NCBI RefSeq assembly: GCF_003994235.2
Contig: NZ_RYFG02000120.1
Span: 62,001-126,000, forward strand
Length of the DNA: 64,000 bases
DNA from: Candidatus Methylobacter oryzae
Lineage (GTDB): Bacteria; Pseudomonadota; Gammaproteobacteria; Methylococcales; Methylomonadaceae
Direction: 5' to 3'
Shown one piece after another: positions 37,116 through 45,589 of this stretch. Both the position numbers and the translations under genes were made by a program. The notes under the pieces are model-generated. The model saw nothing but the letters and a program-made list of their open reading frames with translations, made no database searches and was not told where the DNA came from. Positions within the stretch are counted from its first letter, which is position 1, and the number at the start of each line of letters is the position of its first letter.

Positions 37116-38059
37116 TGAACTGGTTAATCGCTATTTTGCAAACCACGTTATTTGTTTTACTGGCGCCGTTGCTGGCAGGTTGGGTTAAATGCTGCAAATG
37201 CCGTTTACAGAATCGCAAAGCGCCGTCCGTTTTCCAGCCCTACCGGGATTTGCTTAAATTAAATTGCAAGCAACCGGTCGTTGCGGAGCAGGCTTCCTGG
37301 TTGTTTACCAAGGCGCCGTACATTATTTTCTCGGCGACTGTGCTGGCGGCAACCGTCGTGCCGTTCATTGCCGTTGATTTACCGACTTCGGCCAGCGCCG
37401 ATGTGATTGTAATGGTCGGTTTTTTCGCTTTTGCCCGATTTTTCCTGCCATTGGCCGGGTTGGATGTTGGCACCGCATTCGGCGGCATGGGCTCGTCACG
37501 GGAAATGACCATTTCCTCGTTGGCCGAACCGGCCATGTTGATGGCTATTTTTACGCTGACGATGACTGCTTCAACAACCAATTTATCGTTTGCTATCACC
37601 CATGTATTGAATGAAGGTTTGGTGCTGAGGCCTTCGTTTGTCTTTGCGTTAGCCGCCTTGACACTGGTTGCGGTCGCCGAAACAGGGCGCATTCCGGTCG
37701 ACAATCCGGCGACGCACCTGGAACTGACGATGATTCACGAAGCGATGATTCTTGAATACAGCGGCCGTCATTTGGCGCTGATCGAGTGGGCAAGCCAGTT
37801 GAAGCTAATGCTGTACGGCGTATTGATCGCGAATATCTTTTTCCCGTGGGGCATCGCCGAAGCCTTTAGCATGCAAGCTTTAGCTTATGGCTTGCTGGCA
37901 ATTATCGGCAAACTCGCGTTGCTGGCGATTTTTCTGGCGATAGCCGAAACACTGGTTGCAAAAATGCGTTTATTTCGCGTTCAGGAGTTTCTCAGTTTTG
38001 CTTATTTACTCGGGTTGCTCGGATTGTTGAGTCACATTATTTTGGAGGCGGCACGCTGA
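37115..38059 (+). CDS. hyfC: NuoH/HyfC-like membrane subunit of Ehr-type complex
   Basis: A 314-residue, eight-helix membrane protein of the NuoH/HycD/HyfC family, which anchors the hydrophilic arm to the membrane arm. The family signature 'GRIPVDNPATHLELTMIHEAM' is present at about residue 190, and the short polar 'KCRLQNRKAPSVFQPYRDLLKL' loop near residue 27. The frame reaches back to 37100, but ATG 37115 overlaps the preceding stop (TAATG) and is preferred. The retained charged residues between helices suggest a functional quinone- or ion-coupling module. Confidence 0.9.
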   Translation: MNWLIAILQTTLFVLLAPLLAGWVKCCKCRLQNRKAPSVFQPYRDLLKLNCKQPVVAEQASWLFTKAPYIIFSATVLAATVVPFIAVDLPTSASADVIVMVGFFAFARFFLPLAGLDVGTAFGGMGSSREMTISSLAEPAMLMAIFTLTMTASTTNLSFAITHVLNEGLVLRPSFVFALAALTLVAVAETGRIPVDNPATHLELTMIHEAMILEYSGRHLALIEWASQLKLMLYGVLIANIFFPWGIAEAFSMQALAYGLLAIIGKLALLAIFLAIAETLVAKMRLFRVQEFLSFAYLLGLLGLLSHIILEAAR

Positions 38060-38736
38060 TGAATATTGAACAACTGGATTTTTATACGCAAGCCATTCTA
38101 TCAATGGCTGCGCTGATAGGGCTTACCTCGTTTCTTATGTTGGGGCAGGGAAGATTGTTGCGGCTGATTTTCGGCTTTGCAATGCAGGGTTTTTTATTAA
38201 CCGTAACGACAGCATTGGCCGCATACAGCTTGAATAATCATCATCTCTATATTTCAGCAGTGCTGACTTTGGTGCTGAAAGTCATTTTTATTCCGTGGAT
38301 GTTAAGACGCGAGGTGTTGCGGATGAATATGCATCGCGATATTGAAGCGCTAAAAAATAATACTGCTGTGATGCTGGGCGGAGCCAGCTTGATGGTGTTC
38401 AGTTATTACGTATTGCATCCGATTGTGCAGTCCTCATCGGTGGTTATGTTGAATGCATTGGCAGTCAGTCTTTCAGTGATGCTGCTGGGCATGCTGTTGA
38501 TGATTTCTCATCGGCAGGCTATCGCCCATGTGGTTGGTTTTATGTCGATAGAAAACGGCTTGTTTTTCGCCGCGGTCGTTGCCACCAACGGTATGCCGAT
38601 GGTGGTTGAACTGGGCGTTGCATTTGACGTATTGGTCGCAGCGGTGCTGTTCGGCATTTTCTTTCTGCATATTCGCACCAGCATCGATTCGCTGGATGTC
38701 GATTTGCTGAATAAGTTGCATGAGGTGGATAAATGA
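38059..38736 (+). CDS. hyfE: HyfE-like membrane subunit (NuoK-related) of Ehr-type complex
   Basis: A 225-residue membrane protein with about seven helices, corresponding to hydrogenase-4 component E, whose C-terminal half is NuoK-like. The buried Glu expected of that half is in 'GFMSIENGLFFAAVV', and a second in 'VVELGVAFDVLVAAV'. Shine-Dalgarno GGAGG precedes an ATG that overlaps the upstream stop, and its own stop overlaps the next gene by 4 bp (ATGA). All six genes are therefore tightly coupled. Confidence 0.88.
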   Translation: MNIEQLDFYTQAILSMAALIGLTSFLMLGQGRLLRLIFGFAMQGFLLTVTTALAAYSLNNHHLYISAVLTLVLKVIFIPWMLRREVLRMNMHRDIEALKNNTAVMLGGASLMVFSYYVLHPIVQSSSVVMLNALAVSLSVMLLGMLLMISHRQAIAHVVGFMSIENGLFFAAVVATNGMPMVVELGVAFDVLVAAVLFGIFFLHIRTSIDSLDVDLLNKLHEVDK

Positions 38737-40196
38737 TCGCCGCCTATTTAGTCTTATTAATACCGTTGGTCGGCATCGTGTTTTTCGCGTTGTCGGGTCA
38801 TAAGGAAAACACCGGCAAATTGAACGTCCAGTTCAACGCCGTCTGTTTATTGGCGACGATCTGGTTGGCGATCAATGTGTTGAACCAGGGTACGATTGTT
38901 TCATCCGGCAAGGCTTTCCTGGTCGATCCGTTCAATGTGTATTTGATCGTATTGACGGCTTTTGTCGGGCTGACCACGTCGATATTTTCGTCGCCGTATA
39001 TGGAGCACGAAAAGGAAATCGGCAAGCTCAACGACAAACGCTTAAAACTTTATCATTCGATGTATCAGGGCTTTATGCTGGCCATGTACTTGGTTTTGAC
39101 GACCAATAACATGGGTATTATGTGGGTGGCGATGGAGGGCGCTACACTGGCTACGGTATTGCTGGTCAGTTTGTATCGCTCCCCGGAGTCCATCGAAGCG
39201 GCCTGGAAGTATTTTATTTTGTGCGGCGTCGGCATCGCCCAAGCGTTGTTCGGGACTATTTTGTTGTACTACGCGGCGGTGCAAATCGGCGACGGCGAGA
39301 ACGCGCTGCTGTGGTCGGTGCTTTATGAAAACGCGGTCAAGTTGAATCCCGAGATCCTTGAAATCGGTTTTGTGTTCCTGCTGATCGGTTACGGCACAAA
39401 AATCGGCCTGGTGCCGTTGCATAACTGGTTGCCGGATGCCCATTCCGAAGGCCCGACGCCAATGTCGGCGGTGTTGTCCGGCTTGCTGCTGAACGATGCG
39501 TTGTACGCGGTCGTGCGCAATAAAATGCTGGTCGACGGTGCGACACATTCGAATATGGCCGGTTACCTGATGATGGGTTTTGGCCTGCTGTCGTTCCTGG
39601 TCGCGGCGATATTGCTGCACCGGCAGAAAGACATCAAAAGACTGTTCAGCTATTCGTCGATCGAGCATATGGGCTTGATGACATTCTCATTCGGCATCGG
39701 CGGAGCGCTGGCGACTTTTGCCGCGTTGCTGCATATGACTGTGCATTCGTTGACCAAGTCGGCCATTTTCGTGACGGTAGGTCATGCGTCGCAGCTTGCA
39801 GGAACCCAAAAAATAGACCAGATCCGCGGGTTAATTAAAACCCAACCGGAGATCGGTTGGGGATTGTTGATCGGCACCATTGCCATTGCCGGTTTTCCGC
39901 CGTTCGGGGTGTTTACCAGCGAGTTCCTGGTGCTGTTGGCAACGATGCACAGTTATCCCTGGTTGACGCTGCCGCTGCTGGTCGGTATCGGCATCGCCTT
40001 TGCCGGGCTGTTCAGGCATATACAACCGATGGTTTACGGTGAAAAGCCTAAAGATCAACAACCGATTACGGCTAACTTATGGCCGGTCATGATACACCTG
40101 GCCCTGGTGCTGTGGCTGGGCTTGGCTATTCCCGGTTTTCTGGGTAACTGGTTCTCGCAGGCAACATTATTGATTTCCGGGAGTACGCCGTTATGA
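38733..40196 (+). CDS. hyfF: NuoN/HyfF-like antiporter subunit of Ehr-type complex
   Basis: A 487-residue antiporter-type subunit related to HyfF and NuoM/NuoN with about 14 helices. Expected ion-path residues remain: Glu in 'WVAMEGATLATVL', Lys in 'GYGTKIGLVPLHNWLPDAHS' and Lys in 'HSLTKSAIFVT'. 'KRLFSYSSIEHMGL' is a strong family mark. Start and stop overlap the neighbours by 4 bp each. With HyfB it gives two antiporter-like subunits; hydrogenase-4 has three, so a HyfD equivalent is missing here. Confidence 0.9.
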   Translation: MIAAYLVLLIPLVGIVFFALSGHKENTGKLNVQFNAVCLLATIWLAINVLNQGTIVSSGKAFLVDPFNVYLIVLTAFVGLTTSIFSSPYMEHEKEIGKLNDKRLKLYHSMYQGFMLAMYLVLTTNNMGIMWVAMEGATLATVLLVSLYRSPESIEAAWKYFILCGVGIAQALFGTILLYYAAVQIGDGENALLWSVLYENAVKLNPEILEIGFVFLLIGYGTKIGLVPLHNWLPDAHSEGPTPMSAVLSGLLLNDALYAVVRNKMLVDGATHSNMAGYLMMGFGLLSFLVAAILLHRQKDIKRLFSYSSIEHMGLMTFSFGIGGALATFAALLHMTVHSLTKSAIFVTVGHASQLAGTQKIDQIRGLIKTQPEIGWGLLIGTIAIAGFPPFGVFTSEFLVLLATMHSYPWLTLPLLVGIGIAFAGLFRHIQPMVYGEKPKDQQPITANLWPVMIHLALVLWLGLAIPGFLGNWFSQATLLISGSTPL

Positions 40197-41770
40197 GTTC
40201 GTTAAATTGGACTGAGGATTTTTTAAGCGAACTAAGCGCGGATATGACTGTCGCCGAGAGCGCCATTTCATCCGATGTAACATTGTGGCAAATTGACAAC
40301 TATGCATGGCAACGCTTTGCGGAAATTGCGCTACGGCAAAAGCTGCGTTGGGCGGCCGGATGGGCCGAACAGGTTCAGGACCGGTTCTTGGTCAACGCCT
40401 GTTTTGAAAAACAGGGTAAATATATTCTGCTACGAACAGGTGTGGACGCTTCAAATCCCGAACTGCCAAGCCAGGCGACAGTTTATCCGGCGGCGAACCG
40501 CAGCGAGCGCCATACTCAGGATATGTTCGGTATCAGGTTTAGCGGCCACCCCGATAACAGGCGCTGGACGCGGCATCAGGCTTGGATTGAACATAACTAT
40601 CCGTTACGGAAAGATTTTCCGGTCCAAGGCACACCGGTTGGCATTACCGCGCCCGATATGCATTATCCGTTTATTAAATCCCATGGTGCGGGTACCTATG
40701 AAATTCCGGTTGGCCCGGTTCATGCCGGTATTATCGAACCCGGTCATTTCAGGTTTCAGGCTGTCGGCGAACTGATCTTGAATCTTGAAGAGCGTTTGGG
40801 CTATGTGCATAAAGGCATAGAAAAAATTGCCGAAGGCAGGGAGCCTGAATCTTTGGCCAGATTGGCCGGCCGCATCTCCGGCGACACTACCGTTGGGCAC
40901 TGTTGGGCCGCCTGCATGGCAATGGAACAAGCCGCGGGCATTGTCGTTCCTGCTCGCGCCGCACTGATTCGAGGCATTCTGGCGGAACGGGAGCGCGTCG
41001 CCAACCACATGGGCGATATAGGCGCGATTTGTAACGATGTCGCGTTTGTATTCGCGCAAATGCAATTTACCCGTTTGAGGGAACTCTGGCTGCGCACCAA
41101 TGCGACGGTTTTCGGTCATCGTTTGTTGATGGACAGCATCGTTCCCGGCGGTGTTGCATGCGAACTGTCGGATGAGTCCTGCACGCTGATCAAGAAAGAG
41201 CTTGTTGAATTAAAAAATGAGTTGAACGAGGTCATTCTGGCATTGGACCTGAATTCTTCGCTGGAAGATCGCTTATACACGGCCGGTTTCCTGTCTGAAG
41301 AAATCGCCGCCGCATTCGGAACGGTCGGTTACGTCGGCCGAGCCAGCGGACAAGACTTTGATGTGCGCCGGGATGCGCCTTATGCGCCTTACGATCAAGT
41401 TACAGTTAAAGTCGCGTTGGAAAATCAGGGCGATATCGCCTCCCGATTATGGGTTAGGTACAAGGAAATCAGGGCGTCTTTACGATTAATCGGAGAATTT
41501 ATCGAGCGGCTTGTCGACGGCGATATTCGTACTGAATGGCAAACGCCATCGGCCGGCGCTGAGGGCCTGGGTATTGTTGACGGCTGGCGTGGCGAAATTA
41601 TCACCTATGTTCGTTTTGAGGCCGGCAACAAAATCGCCCGTTTTTATCCGCGCGACCCCAGCCAATTGAACTGGCCTGCATTGGAAAAACTGGTGTTGAA
41701 TAATATCGTGCCGGATTTTCCTGTATGCAATAAATCCGTGAACGGCTCTTATTCAGGCAATGATTTATAG
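40193..41770 (+). CDS. NuoCD/HyfG-like large subunit lacking [NiFe] cysteines
   Basis: A 525-residue fusion like HyfG/HycE. The N-terminal NuoC-type domain (about 1-165) has 'SERHTQDMFGIRFSGHPD' and 'NYPLRKDFP'. A NuoD/hydrogenase-large-subunit domain follows. In a true group 4 hydrogenase, motif L1 is CGIC...H and motif L2 is DPCxxC. Aligned by eye with HycE, L1 here is S229-G-D-T232 with H236 kept, and L2 at residues 517-522 is NGSYSG. All four metal-binding cysteines are therefore absent, and no H2 chemistry is expected. This is the hallmark of Ehr complexes, the relatives placed between complex I and membrane-bound hydrogenases. Its real substrate is unknown, quinone being one option. Confidence 0.9.
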   Translation: MSSLNWTEDFLSELSADMTVAESAISSDVTLWQIDNYAWQRFAEIALRQKLRWAAGWAEQVQDRFLVNACFEKQGKYILLRTGVDASNPELPSQATVYPAANRSERHTQDMFGIRFSGHPDNRRWTRHQAWIEHNYPLRKDFPVQGTPVGITAPDMHYPFIKSHGAGTYEIPVGPVHAGIIEPGHFRFQAVGELILNLEERLGYVHKGIEKIAEGREPESLARLAGRISGDTTVGHCWAACMAMEQAAGIVVPARAALIRGILAERERVANHMGDIGAICNDVAFVFAQMQFTRLRELWLRTNATVFGHRLLMDSIVPGGVACELSDESCTLIKKELVELKNELNEVILALDLNSSLEDRLYTAGFLSEEIAAAFGTVGYVGRASGQDFDVRRDAPYAPYDQVTVKVALENQGDIASRLWVRYKEIRASLRLIGEFIERLVDGDIRTEWQTPSAGAEGLGIVDGWRGEIITYVRFEAGNKIARFYPRDPSQLNWPALEKLVLNNIVPDFPVCNKSVNGSYSGNDL

Positions 41771-41779
41771 GAAAGGAAA

Positions 41780-42295
41780 ATGCTGAGAATTTTTAAAAAA
41801 ATCCTGACCACGGGCGTTGTCACAGAAAAAATTAAAGCCCCGAAAGATGCCGAACTTGAACAATTGGGTATTGAGCTTAAGACCCACATTGACAAGAAAT
41901 TTTCCGGCAGCATCGCGATACGCCAAGTCGACGCCGGCTCCTGCAACGGTTGCGAGCTTGAAATTCATGCGTTGAATAATCCTTTTTACGATATTGAACG
42001 TTTCGGTATTCATTTTGTGGCTTCGCCAAGACATGCCGACGTGTTGCTTGTCACCGGGCCGGTTTCAAGACACATGCAGACCGCGTTGCTTCGTACTTAC
42101 GAAGCAACGCCGAACCCGAAATGGGTGGTTGCAGCCGGCGATTGCGCGGCCTGCGGCGGCGAGTTTGGCGTTTCTTATGCCAGTTGCGGCGTGGTATCCA
42201 ACGTGATTCCGGTCGACCTGACGATTCCCGGCTGTCCGCCTACGCCGTTGGCGTTGATGAAAGGCTTGTTGGGTTTAATTAGCGCTAAAACTTAG
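41780..42295 (+). CDS. NuoB/HyfI-like Fe-S small subunit of Ehr-type complex
   Basis: A 171-residue small subunit carrying one [4Fe-4S] cluster equivalent to complex I cluster N2. All four ligands are visible: C55 and C58 in 'GSCNGCELE', C122 in 'AAGDCAACGG' and C152 in 'PGCPPTPLALMKG'. So the electron-carrying small subunit is intact although the large-subunit metal site is gone. A strong AGGAAAGG precedes the ATG. It is the last gene of the complex. No ferredoxin-like HyfH/HyfA gene adjoins, so the electron donor must come from elsewhere or bind directly. Confidence 0.9.
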   Translation: MLRIFKKILTTGVVTEKIKAPKDAELEQLGIELKTHIDKKFSGSIAIRQVDAGSCNGCELEIHALNNPFYDIERFGIHFVASPRHADVLLVTGPVSRHMQTALLRTYEATPNPKWVVAAGDCAACGGEFGVSYASCGVVSNVIPVDLTIPGCPPTPLALMKGLLGLISAKT

Positions 42296-42384
42296 TAGCT
42301 ATTCCTGTTGAACGCTAAATAATTACAAAAATGGGACAGGGCCGCGGTTATCGGGAACTGTCAAAACTGCTATAGGTAAATAAC

Positions 42385-43092
42385 ATGGTTAAAAAAGTGA
42401 AAACATGGGCAATCGCGGCCTTGATGTTAGGTTCTTTCAGCACTGCTTCTACGGCTGACGATTTGCTTCAGGATGCCGGCAGCTGGTTGCAGATTGTCGG
42501 CGAGGGTAGCCTGAAAGTTGTGGACCCTAAGTTGGAAAAAGGCCGTATCTGGCTGGAAGGCCAATCCCGTTTCGATGACAACTGGAACCATTGGTATCAA
42601 GGTATGGTGCGGACGGCGGTGGGTTATTCGCTCAGCGACAGGGCGACTATTTGGGCCGGCTACACATGGTTGCCTACCCAAAACGTCGGTAAGAGCTACG
42701 TTTCTCAGCAAGATGTCTGGCCGGCGTTTCGCTATGTCTTGCCTACCGATATGGGAACTTTCACGTTTAGAACGATGTTTGAAAGCAACTTTATTCAAGG
42801 CGACGATGTTCGTTTCAGGCCGCGCCAGATGCTGCGCTTTATGCACCCGCTTGAATTTGAGCCGCGTTTAAGCCTGATTACCTGGGACGAGTTTTTCATC
42901 CGGGTAAATTCAACAAAGTTCGGTGGGCAGTCCGGTTTCGACCAGAACCGTGCCTTTGCAGGCCTCGGTTGGAGTTTTAATAAGAGTTTTCGGGCTGAGG
43001 CAGGGTATCTTAACCAATATTTGGATGACGCTACTCACACTAACAATACGATGCACCACTTGATCATGGGATCGTTATTTATCAATTTTTAA
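42385..43092 (+). CDS. DUF2490 family outer-membrane-like protein
   Basis: A 235-residue protein with a signal peptide ('AIAALMLGSFSTASTA', cleavage near residue 24). The rest is a beta-rich sequence with alternating aromatic strands: 'GRIWLEGQSRFDDNWNHWYQ', 'TIWAGYTWLPT', 'RPRQMLRFMHPLEF'. It ends in Phe, as outer-membrane barrels do. This is the DUF2490 pattern; the function is unknown. It follows the Ehr operon by 89 bp on the same strand and could be co-transcribed, but no functional tie is evident. Confidence 0.82.
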   Translation: MVKKVKTWAIAALMLGSFSTASTADDLLQDAGSWLQIVGEGSLKVVDPKLEKGRIWLEGQSRFDDNWNHWYQGMVRTAVGYSLSDRATIWAGYTWLPTQNVGKSYVSQQDVWPAFRYVLPTDMGTFTFRTMFESNFIQGDDVRFRPRQMLRFMHPLEFEPRLSLITWDEFFIRVNSTKFGGQSGFDQNRAFAGLGWSFNKSFRAEAGYLNQYLDDATHTNNTMHHLIMGSLFINF

Positions 43093-43150
43093 GAGCGGTC
43101 GGGATAAAGGGAGAGGGATTATTCTCTCCCAATCTACGGATTAGCAGATT

Positions 43151-43699
43151 CTACGCGCTGAGATGCTGATAATCATTAATCAGCTTTTCCATGGCTTTTT
43201 TATCATGCAGGCATTGATCGATTTCACTGATCAGCAACGTATAGTGGTGGCGGCGTAAAACGGAATCCTCAGGGCATTCAGGAGAAAGCGCTTCAACCAT
43301 AGTGAATATATGAGTGAAATAATGGCGCTTCAGTATTGAATCTTCAGGAAACTCAATATCTTTTTCTACAGTTGGTGCCGGCGCCTCTTTTGCTTGCTGC
43401 TTTACAGGCGCAGGCGTTTCAACAGGTTGTTTGACGGGCTCAGGCGCTGGGGTAGAAGCAACAGCTACCGTATCGGTTATTTGTGAGTTTACGGCCGTAG
43501 GTTCAGCATTGACTTCAACATCTGCAACCGGTTTTATTTCCGGTTCGGGCTGTTGTTTTTGCTGTTCAGCAGCTTTAGCTTCGGGGGCGGGGGCGCTGAC
43601 CGGTGTTTCTTTCGCTGAGCATGCTTCCTGTTTTTTCGGACAGAATATTGCCGTCAGCGACGAAACAAGTCCGGATAAACTTTCAAGTACGGTTTTCAT
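43151..43699 (-). CDS. Proline-rich protein with duplicated PEDSxLxRH motif, unknown
   Basis: From the preferred ATG at 43699 (GGGAGAG upstream) the protein has 182 residues. A short N-terminal hydrophobic patch with two cysteines ('AIFCPKKQEACS') is followed by about 90 residues of Pro, Ala, Glu, Val and Gln linker. The C-terminus holds two copies of a short module: 'PEDSILKRHYFTHIFTMVEA' and 'PEDSVLRRHHYTLLISEIDQ'. I do not recognise the family. The duplicated, charged helices suggest a small protein-protein module on a flexible tether. It is convergent with the DUF2490 gene. Confidence 0.6.
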   Translation of the reverse strand: MKTVLESLSGLVSSLTAIFCPKKQEACSAKETPVSAPAPEAKAAEQQKQQPEPEIKPVADVEVNAEPTAVNSQITDTVAVASTPAPEPVKQPVETPAPVKQQAKEAPAPTVEKDIEFPEDSILKRHYFTHIFTMVEALSPECPEDSVLRRHHYTLLISEIDQCLHDKKAMEKLINDYQHLSA

Positions 43700-43992
43700 G
43701 ATGGATCTCTCCCGATTCAAGTTGTAATTATTAGATGTTAAAGTGTTTTAAAAACTACCATGAATTGGAGATAGGGACAATATATATCGGCGAATCTTAT
43801 CGGATGGAGTCTTGCCGGAATCGTAAGCTGCAACGGGAGTTATAAATCCGTATTTAATTTATCGAATACAACGGCCGGTTACACGTTATGCAAAATTATT
43901 TAAACCAAAACGAATGTATTTAATGGACGGCAATTAACCGTGCATAAGCCGGTCACTCTGATAGAATATTTGTATTATTTTCTAGTAAAACC

Positions 43993-44922
43993 ATGAGTAT
44001 TATTCAACGTATGAAGCTGTCATTTACCAAGCTAGTTCTAGCTTTTTTACTGTTCTTTCCCGTCGTCGGTTCAACAACCGTCGTCCGCATGCAGACATCA
44101 TTGGGAGTCATTGATGTACAGTTATTCGATTCGGCTGCGCCATTGACGGTTGCGAATTTTTTAAGTTATGTCGATAGCGGCGCTTATAACCGCTCATTTA
44201 TCCATCGCAGTATGAAGAGTTTTATTATTCAAGGCGGAGGGTATGTTTGGGATGGATCGACCAATAATACAGTGAAAACGATTCCTTCCGGAACTCCGGT
44301 TGTGAATGAATTCAGCCCCAGCCGGTCCAATTTGCGCGGCACCATTGCGATGGCAAAGCTTGGCGGAGATCCTAATAGCGCGACCAACCAGTGGTTTTTC
44401 AATTTGGCGGATAACTCGGCAAATCTCGACTCTCAAAACGGAGGCTTTACCGTATTCGGCCAAGTGGTTGGAAAAGGGATGGCGGCTGTCGATGCAATTG
44501 CGGCTTTGCAAGTTGTTAACGGTGGTGGAACTAATGGCGTATTTTCAAACTTACCGCTTATCAGTATTCCTGCAACAGGAACTTCTATAAAAGAATCCAA
44601 CTTGGTCATGATTAACTCGGTTACGTCTAATCATTCCAAGCTCGAAAGCGATTCCGATCGTGTGTTTGCTTATCTGGAAGGACTTTATCCGGAGTATTTG
44701 TCTCCCGCCAATTCTTTTCCAACAGGCAGCGTACTATCTCCTGTTAGTTCCGCTTCCTCGACTTCCGGCATTTACTATTACCGTTATTATCCAACAACAA
44801 AATCGTATATTGCTACAGCCAATGGAACGGTGTATTACCTCGGTTCGGCTTCTCAAAACCAGATTATGTCCTTGGGCTCCTTATCCGACTATCTTGCAGC
44901 AGCGGCAGCAAAAGGTTATTGA
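43993..44922 (+). CDS. Secreted cyclophilin-type peptidyl-prolyl isomerase with C-terminal module
   Basis: Periplasmic or secreted prolyl isomerase. The signal peptide is '[16 protein letters not shown]'; ATG 44011 ('MKLSFTKL') is an alternative start. The cyclophilin domain runs from about residue 29 to 210 with '[16 protein letters not shown]', '[20 protein letters not shown]' and '[12 protein letters not shown]'. After it comes an extra 95-residue module with '[17 protein letters not shown]', '[14 protein letters not shown]' and 'NGTVYYLG'. It resembles an accessory domain attached to various exported proteins. The partner or role of the module is unknown. Confidence 0.88.
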   Translation: MSIIQRMKLSFTKLVLAFLLFFPVVGSTTVVRMQTSLGVIDVQLFDSAAPLTVANFLSYVDSGAYNRSFIHRSMKSFIIQGGGYVWDGSTNNTVKTIPSGTPVVNEFSPSRSNLRGTIAMAKLGGDPNSATNQWFFNLADNSANLDSQNGGFTVFGQVVGKGMAAVDAIAALQVVNGGGTNGVFSNLPLISIPATGTSIKESNLVMINSVTSNHSKLESDSDRVFAYLEGLYPEYLSPANSFPTGSVLSPVSSASSTSGIYYYRYYPTTKSYIATANGTVYYLGSASQNQIMSLGSLSDYLAAAAAKGY

Positions 44923-44980
44923 TTGGCTTTTAGCGCTTCAAGATAATTCATAGCTTAGATATTAAGTTTAGAGGCTGAAG

Positions 44981-45583
44981 ATGATGGATAACATCAATAC
45001 GACAAAATCGGAAGACCGGAGAGGCTTTTTTCGAATTGATGACGAAGTTAATCTGTTTTATAAAAAAATAGATGCAAAACTGGCCGAAGAACCGCACCAT
45101 GTTTCCGACAATATTTTGAACAGTTGTTCGCTGACTACGGCGCTTGAAACCGTATCGGAGGAATCCAACCTGTTATTGTACAGGTTGGAGAAAAGCATGC
45201 CGGAAGTCGCGGATTACTTAAGGATAGTTGATAAAAAAATCGATCTTCTTGCTCAAGCTATTATGATGCAAGGATCGGATTTCAAGGAAAACAACACCCG
45301 CAATGTTAATATCAGCGCAACCGGTATCGCTTTCGATTGCGAAGAAATACTTAAAGAGGGCGATTATCTGGAGATCAAAATACTGCTGATATCGTATATG
45401 ACAGCCATAGTCACTTACGGAAAAGTTATTTATTGCAAAAATAGTCAATCCGATAATAGCCAGTATCCTTACGTTGTTGGCGTTAATTTTATTAATATGA
45501 AAGACGAGGATAGGGAAATGCTGATTAAATATGTAGTTAAAGAACAATTGCATCAGATCAGGGATAAGAAACAGATTTCTTAA
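44981..45583 (+). CDS. PilZ-like c-di-GMP-binding protein
   Basis: A 200-residue cytoplasmic protein. Residues 13-18 read 'RRGFFR', which fits the PilZ RxxxR motif, and about residue 108 'NVNISATGIAF' fits the (D/N)xSxxG motif. Between them is an unusual helical insert of about 90 residues ('LETVSEESNLLLYRLEKSMP'). The C-terminal 'GVNFINMKDEDREMLIKYVV' is typical for PilZ endings. Cyclic-di-GMP binding is likely by motif but not certain because of the insert. It lies 6 bp before birA and may be co-transcribed with it. The window's MHYT-GGDEF-EAL protein could supply or remove the ligand. Confidence 0.75.
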   Translation: MMDNINTTKSEDRRGFFRIDDEVNLFYKKIDAKLAEEPHHVSDNILNSCSLTTALETVSEESNLLLYRLEKSMPEVADYLRIVDKKIDLLAQAIMMQGSDFKENNTRNVNISATGIAFDCEEILKEGDYLEIKILLISYMTAIVTYGKVIYCKNSQSDNSQYPYVVGVNFINMKDEDREMLIKYVVKEQLHQIRDKKQIS

Positions 45584-45589
45584 GCGGCT

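Noticed and set aside
39042-39668. Minus-strand frame of 208 codons within the HyfF-like gene
   Set aside because: Rich in Gln, His and Arg and mirrors codon bias of the gene on the other strand; no domain.
34989-42295. Functional hydrogenase-4 or formate hydrogenlyase
   Set aside because: The large subunit lacks every nickel-iron cysteine ligand, and no maturation or formate dehydrogenase genes are present in the window.
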